DNA of 64,000 nucleotides from Bosea sp. (in: a-proteobacteria) (lineage in GTDB: Bacteria > Pseudomonadota > Alphaproteobacteria > Rhizobiales > Beijerinckiaceae), in assembly GCF_023953965.1 (NCBI RefSeq), contig NZ_JAMLIX010000001.1, positions 2,356,501 to 2,420,500 of the forward strand, read 5' to 3'. The position numbers and the translations under genes are program-made. Every line of letters begins with the position of its first letter. Position 1 is the first letter of the stretch. The notes below the pieces were generated by a model. It searched no databases, was not told the origin of the DNA, and was given only the letters and a program-made list of their open reading frames with translations. Positions 31,787 through 40,094 of the stretch are shown here, in pieces.

Positions 31787-32446
31787 TCATGCCGCGCGGC
31801 TGTCGCGGGCGAGCGCGGCGCATTCGCTCCAGCGGAAGCAGCCGGTCAGGTGGTCGTTGACCAGCCCGCAGGCCTGCATGAAGGCATAGACGATGGTCGG
31901 GCCGCAGAAGGTGAAGCCGGCCTTCTTCAATTCCTTCGACATCGCTTCCGACAGCGCGGTCTGCGCCGGTACTGCGTCCTGGGTGCGGAAGGCGTTCTGC
32001 AGCGCGCGGCCGTCGAGATGCCTCCAGAGGAAATCGGCGAAGGGCTCGCGTTCGCTCAGCCTCAGATAGGCTTGTGCACTCCTGATCGCGCCCTCGATCT
32101 TGCCGCGATGGCGGATGATGCCGGGATCGGCGAGCAGGCGCTGCACGTCGACCTCCGTGAAACGGGCGACCTTGTCCGGCTCGAAGCCGGCAAAGCCGGC
32201 GCGGAAGGCGTCGCGCTTCCTCAGGATGGTGATCCAGGAGAGGCCCGCCTGGAAGCCGTCGAGGATCAGCTTCTCCCAGAGCGCGCGGGAATCGTATTCC
32301 GGCACGCCCCATTCGCTGTCGTGATAGGCGAGGTAGAGCGGGTCGCTGCCCGGCCAGCGGCAGCGGAAGCGGCCGTCCGGCCCTTCGATGGCGATGCGCT
32401 CCTCGATCAAGATATTTGCCTCCGTCAAGATATTTGCCTCGGTCAT
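31787..32446 (-). CDS. tag: DNA-3-methyladenine glycosylase I
   Basis: 219-residue base-excision enzyme for 3-methyladenine. Core motifs PLYLAYHDSEWGVPEYDSRALWEKLILDGFQAGLSW (key residues Y-H-D-x-E-W-G), ITILRKRDAFR and the C-terminal ACGLVNDHLTGCFRW with its zinc-type His and Cys are present. The start ATG 32446 overlaps the ygfZ stop as ATGA. The first 12 codons contain a tandem duplication giving TEANIL twice, so the native start may lie after it, but the coupling favours 32446. Confidence 0.93.
   Translation of the reverse strand: MTEANILTEANILIEERIAIEGPDGRFRCRWPGSDPLYLAYHDSEWGVPEYDSRALWEKLILDGFQAGLSWITILRKRDAFRAGFAGFEPDKVARFTEVDVQRLLADPGIIRHRGKIEGAIRSAQAYLRLSEREPFADFLWRHLDGRALQNAFRTQDAVPAQTALSEAMSKELKKAGFTFCGPTIVYAFMQACGLVNDHLTGCFRWSECAALARDSRAA
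32407..32442. repeat. 18-bp tandem duplication in the 5' end of tag
   Basis: Units 32407-32424 and 32425-32442 agree at 17 of 18 positions (TCAAGATATTTGCCTCCG and the same ending CTCGG). The duplication is in frame and adds six residues to the N-terminus. Confidence 0.9.
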
Positions 32447-33330
32447 GGCGCGGCTCCGAAGCCCGGCTCGCCGGGGAAGGGAAAGCGGATGAAGCCGGGC
32501 TTCTCCGCGAGATGGAAGGCAAGCCCGCCGCCGAGCGGCGCCGTGCCGGCGGCGAGCGCATCGGCCAGCCGGTCGAGCCTGAGCAAGGCCAGCGCCCGGC
32601 CGTCCGCGCCCGAGCCGATCGTGCCGATCGGCTTGCCGCCCGCGCTCGCTTCCGCGCCGGTCTCGGCAGCGACGCCGTCGTCGAAGACGATCGGCACGAC
32701 GCGCGAGCGGGCCGTGCCGCGATGCTGCATGCGCGAGACCACCTCCTGCCCGATATAGCAGCCCTTCCTGAAGGAGACGCCGCCGAGCTGGTCGAGCAGG
32801 GCCTCGTGCGGGAAGGCGTCGCCATAGGCGAAGTCGCGCCCGCCGGCGGGAATGCCGAGCCCGACGCGGCGGGCGTGATAGGCCTCCGGCTCGCCGGTGG
32901 CGAGCGCCTCGCCGCGCTCTCTGTCGGTCACGGCGCGCTGGCCGAGCGCCGGCAGGCGCGGGTCGTCATAGACGAGGCCGGCGTCGCGCGGCAGGGCGGC
33001 GCCGTCGGTCGCGGCGATGACGGCGCATGCTTCCGTCAGATCCTCCAGCGTGACCTTGGCGCGCAGCTTGTAGAGCTTCAGGCGTTTCATCAGATCCGCG
33101 CTCTGGAGCAGGGGGCAATCGATGAGGAAGCCGCCGCCGTCTTCGGCCGGCAGCGCGACGATCAGGAAATCGCAGATGATCTTGCCCTGCGGTGTCAGCA
33201 GCGCGCCGTAGCCGGCCCGCTCCGGCGTGACCTCGTCCATGTCGTTGGTCACGAGGTTCTGGAGGAAGCCGCGCGCCTCCTCGCCGCTGACGCGGATGAC
33301 GCCGCGGTCGATCAATCGGGTGGCGGGCAT
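32443..33330 (-). CDS. ygfZ: Folate-binding protein YgfZ (GcvT-like)
   Basis: 295 residues starting MPATRLIDRGVIRVSG. The diagnostic YgfZ motif KGCYIGQEVVSRMQHRG is present near residue 190, with an N-terminal GcvT-like domain containing FLQNLVTNDMD. YgfZ uses folate and assists maturation or repair of certain Fe-S enzymes. Operon ygfZ-tag-HD; divergent from pgm over 180 bp. Confidence 0.93.
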   Translation of the reverse strand: MPATRLIDRGVIRVSGEEARGFLQNLVTNDMDEVTPERAGYGALLTPQGKIICDFLIVALPAEDGGGFLIDCPLLQSADLMKRLKLYKLRAKVTLEDLTEACAVIAATDGAALPRDAGLVYDDPRLPALGQRAVTDRERGEALATGEPEAYHARRVGLGIPAGGRDFAYGDAFPHEALLDQLGGVSFRKGCYIGQEVVSRMQHRGTARSRVVPIVFDDGVAAETGAEASAGGKPIGTIGSGADGRALALLRLDRLADALAAGTAPLGGGLAFHLAEKPGFIRFPFPGEPGFGAAP

Positions 33331-33440
33331 GGGTTCGGTCTCCGGGCGCGCGGTTTCACGTCGCGGGCTGGCCGATAGGTAGGCTGCATCCGCCGCGAGC
33401 TCAACCGCCCGCGCCCGCGCCGCGACCCGGCCGCATTCCG

Positions 33441-33477
33441 TTGCGACTCTGTTCAGGCGCGCGTCTATAAGAGACGC
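33441..33477 (+). promoter_or_regulatory. Candidate pgm promoter with small inverted repeat
   Basis: TTGCGA (33441-33446) followed after 17-19 nt by TCTATAAG gives an acceptable -35/-10 pair 34-40 bp before the pgm ATG. GCGTCT-ATAAG-AGACGC (33461-33477) overlaps the -10 and could be an operator or the leader hairpin. Confidence 0.4.
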
Positions 33478-33510
33478 ACGTTCCGCCCGCCTGCAACCGA
33501 GACCCCCTTC

Positions 33511-35169
33511 ATGAGCGATTCCGTCAGCCCCCTGGCCGGCAAGCGGCTCGAGCCCGGCCAACTGGTCGATGTCGCGGCCCTGACAAAAGCTTATTTCGAC
33601 CGGCCGGACCCCACGCAGCGCTCGCAGCAGGTCGCCTTCGGTACCTCGGGGCATCGCGGCTCGGCCCTGCTGCGCTCGTTCAACGAGGCACATATCCTCG
33701 CCATCGCGCAGGCGATCTGCCTCTACCGCCGCGGGCAGGGGATCGACGGGCCGCTTTTCCTGGGCATCGACAGCCATGCGCTTTCGCGCAACGCCTTCGA
33801 GACGGTGCTGGAGGTCTTCGCCGCCAACGGCGTCGCCACCATCGTCGACGAAAAGTTCGGCTTCACCCCGACCCCGGTGATCTCGCACGCGATCATCGGC
33901 CATAACCGCGGCCGCACCAGCGGGCTCGCCGACGGCGTCGTGATCTCGCCCTCGCACAACCCGCCGGCCGATGGCGGGCTGAAATACAACCCGCCCCATG
34001 GCGGGCCGGCCGATACCGACGCGACCGGCTGGATCGAGAAGCAGGCCAACGCCTTCCTCGCAGACAACCTCGCCGGCATCGCGCGGATGCCTTTTGAGAA
34101 GGCGCTGAAGAGCGGGCATGTCCGGCGCCGGGACTATGTCACGGCTTACGTCGCGGACCTCGCCACTGTCGTGGACATGGCGGCGATCCGCGAGGCCGGC
34201 GTCGCGATCGGCATCGATCCGCTCGGCGGGGCCGGGCTCGACTATTACCAGCCGATCATCGACCGCTACGGGCTCGACGCCACCATCGTCAGCCGGGAGA
34301 TCGACCCGGCCTTCGGCTTCATGACCGCCGACTGGGACGGCAAGATCCGGATGGACTGCTCGTCGCCCTATGCGATGGCCGGGCTGATCGGCACGCGCGA
34401 GCGCTTCGACGTCGCCTTCGCCAACGATACCGACGCCGACCGGCACGGCATCGTCACGCGCAGCAGCGGGCTGATGAACCCGAACCACTACCTCGCGGCG
34501 GCGAGCGCCTATCTCTTCGCCAACCGGCCGGGCTGGCGCGCGGATGCCGCGATCGGCAAGACCGCGGTGTCGAGCGCGATCATCGACCGCGTGGCCGCCA
34601 GGCTCGGGCGGCGGCTGGTCGAGGTTCCGGTCGGCTTCAAATGGTTCGTCGAGGGGCTGATCTCGGGCGGCTTCGGCTTCGCCGGGGAGGAGAGCGCCGG
34701 CGCCTCCTTCCTGCGCATGGACGGCACGGCCTGGACCACCGACAAGGACGGCATCATCCTGGGCCTGCTCGCCGCCGAGATCACGGCGAAGACCGGGGCC
34801 GATCCCGGCGTGCTCTACGGCAAGCTGACGGCCGAGCTCGGCGAGCCCCGCTACGCGCGCGTCGATGCGCCCGCGAGCGCGAGCCAGAAGGCGGTGCTCA
34901 AGAACCTCTCGGCAGAGCAGATCGCGACGAAGGAGCTCGCGGGCCAGCCGATCACGGCGATCCTGAGCCATGCGCCGGGCAACGGCGCGGCGCTCGGCGG
35001 CGTCAAGGTCACGGCGGCGGATGGCTGGTTCGCGGCGCGCCCCTCCGGTACCGAGGAGGTCTACAAGATCTACGCGGAAAGCTTCCGGGACGAGGCGCAT
35101 CTTGCCGCCATCCAGGAGGATGCGCGGCGCATCGTCGGTCAGGCTTTCGCGGCGGCCGGAGCCGCCTGA
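33511..35169 (+). CDS. pgm: Phosphoglucomutase (alpha-D-glucose phosphate-specific)
   Basis: 552-residue mutase interconverting glucose-1-phosphate and glucose-6-phosphate. FGTSGHRGS near residue 50, phosphoserine Ser148 in ISPSHNPPADGG, metal loop NDTDADRHGI, GEESAGASFLR and RPSGTEEVYKIY are intact, matching the E. coli Pgm subfamily rather than ManB/AlgC. Complete. Confidence 0.96.
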   Translation: MSDSVSPLAGKRLEPGQLVDVAALTKAYFDRPDPTQRSQQVAFGTSGHRGSALLRSFNEAHILAIAQAICLYRRGQGIDGPLFLGIDSHALSRNAFETVLEVFAANGVATIVDEKFGFTPTPVISHAIIGHNRGRTSGLADGVVISPSHNPPADGGLKYNPPHGGPADTDATGWIEKQANAFLADNLAGIARMPFEKALKSGHVRRRDYVTAYVADLATVVDMAAIREAGVAIGIDPLGGAGLDYYQPIIDRYGLDATIVSREIDPAFGFMTADWDGKIRMDCSSPYAMAGLIGTRERFDVAFANDTDADRHGIVTRSSGLMNPNHYLAAASAYLFANRPGWRADAAIGKTAVSSAIIDRVAARLGRRLVEVPVGFKWFVEGLISGGFGFAGEESAGASFLRMDGTAWTTDKDGIILGLLAAEITAKTGADPGVLYGKLTAELGEPRYARVDAPASASQKAVLKNLSAEQIATKELAGQPITAILSHAPGNGAALGGVKVTAADGWFAARPSGTEEVYKIYAESFRDEAHLAAIQEDARRIVGQAFAAAGAA

Positions 35170-35175
35170 GGGCGC

Positions 35176-35262
35176 TCAGTTGTCGATGGCGGGAGCCCGC
35201 TCCACCAGCTCCAGGAATATCGCGGCGCAGGCCAGCCAGGCGATCGACCACCAGATCAGCAT
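35176..35262 (-). CDS. Putative 28-residue membrane micro-protein
   Basis: A short frame, ATG at 35262 to TGA at 35176, encodes a protein starting MLIWWSIAWLACAAIFLELV, a single amphipathic/hydrophobic helix, with an acidic tail. The ATG is preceded by GGGAGGGG four to five nt upstream and by a plausible promoter (35291-35318). No family is recognised; it does not match CydX or KdpF by eye. It lies downstream of rrf2 on the same strand, 76 nt after its stop, and just after pgm on the opposite strand. Confidence 0.45.
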   Translation of the reverse strand: MLIWWSIAWLACAAIFLELVERAPAIDN

Positions 35263-35290
35263 TACCCCTCCCGAATCTTATGTTTTTTGC

Positions 35291-35318
35291 AGCATAGCCG
35301 AGGGTATCGCGACGACAA
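35291..35318 (-). promoter_or_regulatory. Candidate promoter of the micro-ORF
   Basis: On the minus strand TTGTCG (35313-35318), 16 nt, then TATGCT (35291-35296): four of six matches at each box. Transcription would start near 35284, giving a leader of about 20 nt with the Shine-Dalgarno run in it. Confidence 0.45.
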
Positions 35319-35338
35319 GAGGCCGGGTTCCGGCACGC

Positions 35339-35770
35339 TCAGGCCGCCGGCATGCCGATGCCGAAGCGCTGCGGATCGGCGGCGAGATCGCCGAGCGTAT
35401 AGCGGTCGAGCTCGCCCAGGAACTGCTCCATCGCGCCGGACAGGATCCCCCGCCAACGGGCGAGATCCAGCGGCGAGCGCCCCTGCGCCTCGCCGAAGCA
35501 TTCGACGACGGAGAAGGCCGGCTCGGTCACGCGGATGAGCGCGCCGAGCGCGATCTCCTGCGGCGGGCGCGCCAGCATCAGCCCGCCGGAGCGACCGCGA
35601 ACGCTTTTGAGGAAGTTCTGGCGAACCAGCAGATTGGCCACCTTCATCAGATGCGTGCGCGAGATGTCGCAGGACACGGCCGCCTCCTCGACGGTGACGA
35701 GGCGACCCGGATGCACGGCGGCGAAGGCCAGGAGGCGCAATGCGTATTCGCTGAACTGGGTCAATCGCAT
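35339..35770 (-). CDS. Rrf2-family regulator, NsrR-like but cysteine-poor
   Basis: 143 residues from ATG 35770 (MRLTQFSEYALRLLAFAA), a start supported by AAGGAA upstream. The N-terminal winged helix (TVEEAAVSCDISRTHLMKVANLLVRQNFLKSVRGRSGGLMLARPP, key residues only) matches NsrR-type Rrf2 proteins. The cluster region keeps Cys91 (VVECF) but has Ser at the expected second and Arg at the third cysteine position (C91, S99, R105), so a standard three-Cys Fe-S cluster is not possible. It is divergent from a TonB/ABC/NnrS operon and probably controls it. Confidence 0.88.
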   Translation of the reverse strand: MRLTQFSEYALRLLAFAAVHPGRLVTVEEAAVSCDISRTHLMKVANLLVRQNFLKSVRGRSGGLMLARPPQEIALGALIRVTEPAFSVVECFGEAQGRSPLDLARWRGILSGAMEQFLGELDRYTLGDLAADPQRFGIGMPAA

Positions 35771-35843
35771 GGTGGGTTCCTTCATCATCGATGTCCGTTC
35801 AAAAAAGCGAGACAATGGCAAGGGCGTGTGGAAGTCACGATAT

Positions 35844-35868
35844 CAGATTTTATCTGGAATAATTCCAG
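35844..35868. promoter_or_regulatory. Overlapping palindromes, candidate Rrf2 operator
   Basis: CAGAT-TTT-ATCTG (35844-35856) overlaps CTGGAAT-A-ATTCCAG (35854-35868), both with perfect arms. They lie in an AT-rich stretch 75-100 bp upstream of rrf2. The GGAAT/ATTCC core recalls operators of other Rrf2-type regulators, but assignment is inference. Confidence 0.5.
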
Positions 35869-35914
35869 TTTTTAATTTTTGAAACAAGAACTCTTTCTTT
35901 GTAAGACTCAAGGT

Positions 35915-35958
35915 CGACATGAAACAACATGTCGCACCCTGTAAACAGATGTTTACAG
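35915..35958. promoter_or_regulatory. Two adjacent 20-bp palindromes before the TonB receptor gene
   Basis: CGACATGAAACAACATGTCG (35915-35934, 7-bp arms) and CTGTAAACAGATGTTTACAG (35939-35958, perfect 9-bp arms, 2-nt centre) are separated by 4 bp and lie 60-100 bp before the receptor start codon, a position suited to operators. Confidence 0.6.
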
Positions 35959-36017
35959 TCTCGGTTACGGCGCTGTATGAAAAGTGCCATCTGACATTCC
36001 TATTTTAGATCGTCTCC

Positions 36018-38291
36018 ATGCTGCAATCCAACCTGCATCGCGCGGATTTTCCCTCGGCACGCGCCGATTCCTCCCGTCTTCTCGGACGATTGACGCTGGC
36101 GGCCCTGCTCACGACCGTGTCGGCGCAGGCGTGCCTGGCGCAGTCGGCCTCTCCGGGCTCTGCGATCGTGCTCGACACCATCGTGGTCGAGGGCGCTCCC
36201 GCCGGGGTGCCGGCCTTCGTGCGCGAGCGCTTCTTCGCCACGGCGGGGGCCGCGACGCTGCTTACCGCCGACGACATTCCGCGCGGCGGCAATCCGACGC
36301 TGGCGCAGGCCCTGCAGAACGCGCCGGGCGTCGTCGTGCAGGAGTTCTTCGGCGGCAACGACCAGCCGCGCATCCAGATCCGCGGCTCCGGCCTGCAGCA
36401 GAACCCGGTCGAGCGCGGCATCCTCGTGCTGCGCGACGGGCTTCCGCTCAACCGGGCCGACGGCTCCTATATCGTCGGGCTCGCCAATCCGCTCCAGGCG
36501 GAGGCGATCGAGGTCTATCGCGGCGCGAGCGCGCATCGGCTGGGAGCCACCGTGCTGGGCGGGGCGCTCAACTTCGTCTCGCCGACCGGCAACAGCGCGC
36601 CGGGGACCGAGGTCCGGGTCTCGGGCGGCAGCTTCGGGCAGCTCAACCTCTCCGGGCAGACGGGCTATCGCGGCGAGGGGTTCGACGCGCTGATCCAGGG
36701 CGATTTCGGCCGCCGCGACGGCTATCGCGCCCATAACGAGTCGCAGCGCGCCAGCGTCAGCGCCAATGTCGGCATCGCCCTGACCGAAAACATCAAGACC
36801 CGCTTCTTCATGGGCTATACCGATCTCAGCTTCGACGTCTCCGGCCCGCTGACCAGACAGGGCCTGCGCGCCAATCCGAGGCAGGTGCATGGCGGCCCGC
36901 GCGTCGTCGCCGGCGTCGCGGTCGATCCCGGCCCCAATGTCCTGCGCGACCGGCCGAGGCGGGAGACGCAGCAGTTCTTCATCGGCAACCGGACCACGGC
37001 GGAATTCGGGCCGCATCTCGTCGATCTCGGCCTCGGCTACACCTACACCGACGACATGTTCCGCTTCCCGATGTCGTCGGGCGTCAGGGTCACCAAGGGC
37101 GGCGATTTCACGGCGGTCGCGCGCTATGCCTACAAGCCCGACCAGGCCGCCGCCCTGCCGCTGTTCGAGACCACGGCGCAATACGTCATCGGCTCGGCCA
37201 AGCGCGAGAACTACCTCAACCAGGGCGGCATGAAAGGCGCGCTGTTCGGCGAGAGCGATCTCGATGCCAGCACGCTCTCGCTCCATGCCGGCGCCAACAT
37301 CCCGCTCTGGCAGGGGGTGACGCTGTCGCCGGCGATCAACTACGCCCATGCGACGCGCGACAACACCGATACCTATGCCTTCGCGCGCCGGCCGACCAAC
37401 GCCTACAACCCCGCCTCGCCCTATGCGCTCCTGCCCAACGGCGCGGTCCCGCGGCAGGATTCGAGCTACAAGCGCACCTATGACGGCTGGAGCCCGAGCC
37501 TCGGCCTGAGCTGGCGGCCGAGCGCCGACCAGATCGTCTTCGCCGCGCTGTCGCGCAATTTCGAGCCGCCGACCCATGAGGACCTGCTGGCGACGATCAA
37601 CGGCACGCCCAACAGCAGCCCCGGCCGCCCCAATCCGGGCGCGCCGATGGCGGCTGCCGCCGCCTTCTCCACCCCGGCACTGAAGGCGCAGACCGGCACG
37701 ACGCTGGAAGGCGGCTGGCGCGGCCGGCAGGGCGACTTCTCCTGGGACGGCGTCGTCTATTATTCCTGGATCGACAAGGAACTGCTCAGCCTGCGCGACG
37801 CCACCGGCGCCTCGCTGGGCGCGGTCAATGCCGACAAGACCACGCATTTCGGGGTCGAGCTCGGCCTCGGCGCGAAGCTCCTCGACGGGCTGACCGGGCG
37901 CCTCGCCTATACCTATCAGGATTTCCGCTTCGACAACGACCCGCTGCGCGGCAACAACCGCCTCGCCGGCACGCCGCGCCACCTCATCAACGCGACGCTG
38001 CAATATCAGGCGACGCAGGCCTGGATGCTGCAGGCCTCGCTGCGCTGGAGCCCGGAGAAGACGCCGGTCGACAACATGAACACGCTCTATGCCGCGCCTT
38101 ACGCGCTCGTCGACCTGCGCACCGAATACCGCGTCAACGACAGCGTCACCGTCTTCGGCGAGGTCAGCAACGTCTTCGACAAGACCTATGCCGCCGCGAC
38201 CCTGATCGTCGATCAGGCCCGGCCCGACCAGGCGGCCTTCCAGCCAGGCACGGGACGCGCCTTCTTCGCCGGGCTCAAGGCCCGCTTCTGA
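36018..38291 (+). CDS. TonB-dependent outer-membrane receptor
   Basis: 757 residues. Signal peptide ends CLAQSA; a TonB box-like DTIVVEG lies at about 53-59; a plug domain (TLAQALQNAPGVVVQEFFGGNDQPRIQIRGSG, key residues only; and GGALNFVSPTG) is followed by a 22-strand-type barrel ending in the C-terminal Phe. The architecture is that of ferric-siderophore/FecA-like receptors. It begins a compact plus-strand operon with ABC transporter and nnrS genes. The ligand cannot be read from sequence; iron chelate, haem or a copper chelate are all compatible with the context. Confidence 0.92.
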   Translation: MLQSNLHRADFPSARADSSRLLGRLTLAALLTTVSAQACLAQSASPGSAIVLDTIVVEGAPAGVPAFVRERFFATAGAATLLTADDIPRGGNPTLAQALQNAPGVVVQEFFGGNDQPRIQIRGSGLQQNPVERGILVLRDGLPLNRADGSYIVGLANPLQAEAIEVYRGASAHRLGATVLGGALNFVSPTGNSAPGTEVRVSGGSFGQLNLSGQTGYRGEGFDALIQGDFGRRDGYRAHNESQRASVSANVGIALTENIKTRFFMGYTDLSFDVSGPLTRQGLRANPRQVHGGPRVVAGVAVDPGPNVLRDRPRRETQQFFIGNRTTAEFGPHLVDLGLGYTYTDDMFRFPMSSGVRVTKGGDFTAVARYAYKPDQAAALPLFETTAQYVIGSAKRENYLNQGGMKGALFGESDLDASTLSLHAGANIPLWQGVTLSPAINYAHATRDNTDTYAFARRPTNAYNPASPYALLPNGAVPRQDSSYKRTYDGWSPSLGLSWRPSADQIVFAALSRNFEPPTHEDLLATINGTPNSSPGRPNPGAPMAAAAAFSTPALKAQTGTTLEGGWRGRQGDFSWDGVVYYSWIDKELLSLRDATGASLGAVNADKTTHFGVELGLGAKLLDGLTGRLAYTYQDFRFDNDPLRGNNRLAGTPRHLINATLQYQATQAWMLQASLRWSPEKTPVDNMNTLYAAPYALVDLRTEYRVNDSVTVFGEVSNVFDKTYAAATLIVDQARPDQAAFQPGTGRAFFAGLKARF

Positions 38292-38314
38292 GGCGGGCGC
38301 AACAGGGGATTGCC

Positions 38315-39280
38315 ATGTTCGACCGCCGCCGCTTCCTCGCCGCCTCCGCGACCGCGCTCGCCATGCCGGGGCTTGCCAGCGCGGCCGAGCCGCTCGTGCT
38401 CTGGGGGCCGCCGGCGACGCCGGGGCTCCTGCTCGTCGCGGCGGCGAAGGACCCTTCGCTCAAGCGCTTCGCGGACAACGTCGAGGTCAGGATCTGGCGC
38501 ACGCCCGACGAGATGCGCGCCGGCGTCTCGTCTGGCGGGATGAAGGCGGTGGTGGTGCCGACATATGTCGCGGCGAACCTGCATAATCGCGGCCTCGGCA
38601 TCCGGCTGGCCAATATCCTCACCCATGGCCTGCTCCAGGTGGTGGCGCCGGCCGACACGGTCGCGACGCTCGCCGATCTGAAGGGCAAGCGCGTCGCGGT
38701 GCCGTTCAAGAACGACATGCCCGACTTCCTGTTCCGCCGGATGCTCGCGGCGCAGGGGCTCAAGCCCGACGAGCTCAATATCGACTATTCGGGCACGCCG
38801 CCGGAGGCGGTGCAGCTCCTGCTCGGCGGGCGCGTCGATGCCGCGCTTCTGTCGGAGCCCGCGACCTCGGCCGCGATCCTGCTGTCGGGCCTGCGTGCCA
38901 AGCCGCTCGAGCGCGCCGTCGACCTGCGCAAGCTCTGGGCCGCCGCGACCGGGCGCCCGAACATCCCGCAGGCGGGGCTTGCCGTCACCGATGCGCTGAC
39001 GCAGCAGATCGGGGCGGAGGGCATCGCCGCGCTCCAGCGCGCGATCGAGACGGCGCTCGCCACTGTCCTGGCCGACCCGGCTGGCGTCGCCGGCGAGGCG
39101 GCGGGGCTGTTCCAGCTGCCGGCGCCGGTGCTCGCCGGCGCCGTGCCGGTGAGCAACCTCGCGGCCGAGACGGCTTCCGCCGCGCGGCCGGATCTCGAGG
39201 CGCTGTTCACGGCGCTCGCAACGGACGATTCCCGCATCATCGGGGGCAAGCTGCCGGGCGACGCCTTCTACGCCTTGTGA
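38315..39280 (+). CDS. ABC transporter periplasmic substrate-binding protein (SsuA/TauA/NitT-like)
   Basis: 321 residues with a Tat-like signal (FDRRRFLAASATALAMPGLASA, twin-Arg with F-L). The mature part has the type II periplasmic-binding fold: PTYVAANLHNRGLGIRLANI, TLADLKGKRVAVPFKNDMPDF, GRVDAALLSEPATSAAILL, then a C-terminal helix bundle. This is the family that binds sulfonates, nitrate or thiamine precursors; being exported folded may mean it carries a bound cofactor. Second gene of the operon, 23 nt after the receptor. Confidence 0.88.
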   Translation: MFDRRRFLAASATALAMPGLASAAEPLVLWGPPATPGLLLVAAAKDPSLKRFADNVEVRIWRTPDEMRAGVSSGGMKAVVVPTYVAANLHNRGLGIRLANILTHGLLQVVAPADTVATLADLKGKRVAVPFKNDMPDFLFRRMLAAQGLKPDELNIDYSGTPPEAVQLLLGGRVDAALLSEPATSAAILLSGLRAKPLERAVDLRKLWAAATGRPNIPQAGLAVTDALTQQIGAEGIAALQRAIETALATVLADPAGVAGEAAGLFQLPAPVLAGAVPVSNLAAETASAARPDLEALFTALATDDSRIIGGKLPGDAFYAL

Positions 39281-39284
39281 CGGG

Positions 39285-40094
39285 ATGCGCCACGGGCTCG
39301 CCTTCCTCGGCTGGGCCGGCCGCTATCTCTGGTCCGGCTGGGCCGGCGCGGCCGGGCTGTTCTGCATCGCCGCCGCCTGGCAGGCGGGTCACGAGCTCTA
39401 CGGCTCCTTCATCCTGCCCGCCCCGCTCGAGACCGCCCACGAGGTCGTCAAGCTCGCGCAGGACGAGGCCTTCCGCCGCGCCGCCCGCGAGACGGCCGAG
39501 CGGGCGGCGCTCGGCTTCACGCTCTCCGTCCTGATCGGCACGGCGGCCGGGATCGCCGCCGGCTATTCCTTCGCGGCGATGCGGCTGATGCGCCCGGTCG
39601 TCACCGTCATCCTCGGCGTGCCGCCGATCGCCTGGATCGTGCTGGCGCTGATCTGGTTCGGCGCCGGCGGCGGCACCGCCGTGATGACCGTCGTCGTCGC
39701 CTCGCTGCCGATCTCCTTCGCCGGCGGGCTCGAAGGCGCCGCCACGCGCGACCGCGGGCTCGACGCCATGGCGCGCTCCTTCGGCGCGGGGCCCTTGATG
39801 CGGCTCAACACCGTCACCATACCGCACATGGTCTCCTATCTCTTTCCGGCCTGGACGACGACGGCCGGCTCGGCCTGGAAGGTCACGGTGATGGCGGAGC
39901 TTCTGTCGAACGCCGGCGGGCTCGGCGGCGACCTCGCCAGCGCGCGGGCGCTCTTCGACATCCCGCGCGTCACCGCGATCGTGCTCGTCACCGTCGGCTT
40001 CGCGCTGTTCACCGAATATGCCCTGATCCAGCCCGTCCGCGACCGGCTGGAGCAATGGCGCGAGGCCGGGTTGCCCTGGGGCGTGAAGCGATGA
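39285..40094 (+). CDS. ABC transporter permease (SsuC/TauC-like)
   Basis: 269-residue inner-membrane permease with about six TM segments and the cytoplasmic EAA-type loop EGAATRDRGLDAMARSFGAG. VTVILGVPPIAWIVLALIWFG is the family core. Four nt after the binding-protein gene; its stop overlaps the ATPase start. Confidence 0.9.
   Translation: MRHGLAFLGWAGRYLWSGWAGAAGLFCIAAAWQAGHELYGSFILPAPLETAHEVVKLAQDEAFRRAARETAERAALGFTLSVLIGTAAGIAAGYSFAAMRLMRPVVTVILGVPPIAWIVLALIWFGAGGGTAVMTVVVASLPISFAGGLEGAATRDRGLDAMARSFGAGPLMRLNTVTIPHMVSYLFPAWTTTAGSAWKVTVMAELLSNAGGLGGDLASARALFDIPRVTAIVLVTVGFALFTEYALIQPVRDRLEQWREAGLPWGVKR

Noticed and set aside
32443..35100. 885-codon open frame on the minus strand covering ygfZ and the antisense of pgm
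   Set aside because: Only the first-third (32443-33330) is YgfZ; the rest is antisense to the clearly coding pgm, with Arg/Asp/His-rich composition typical of shadows in GC-rich DNA.
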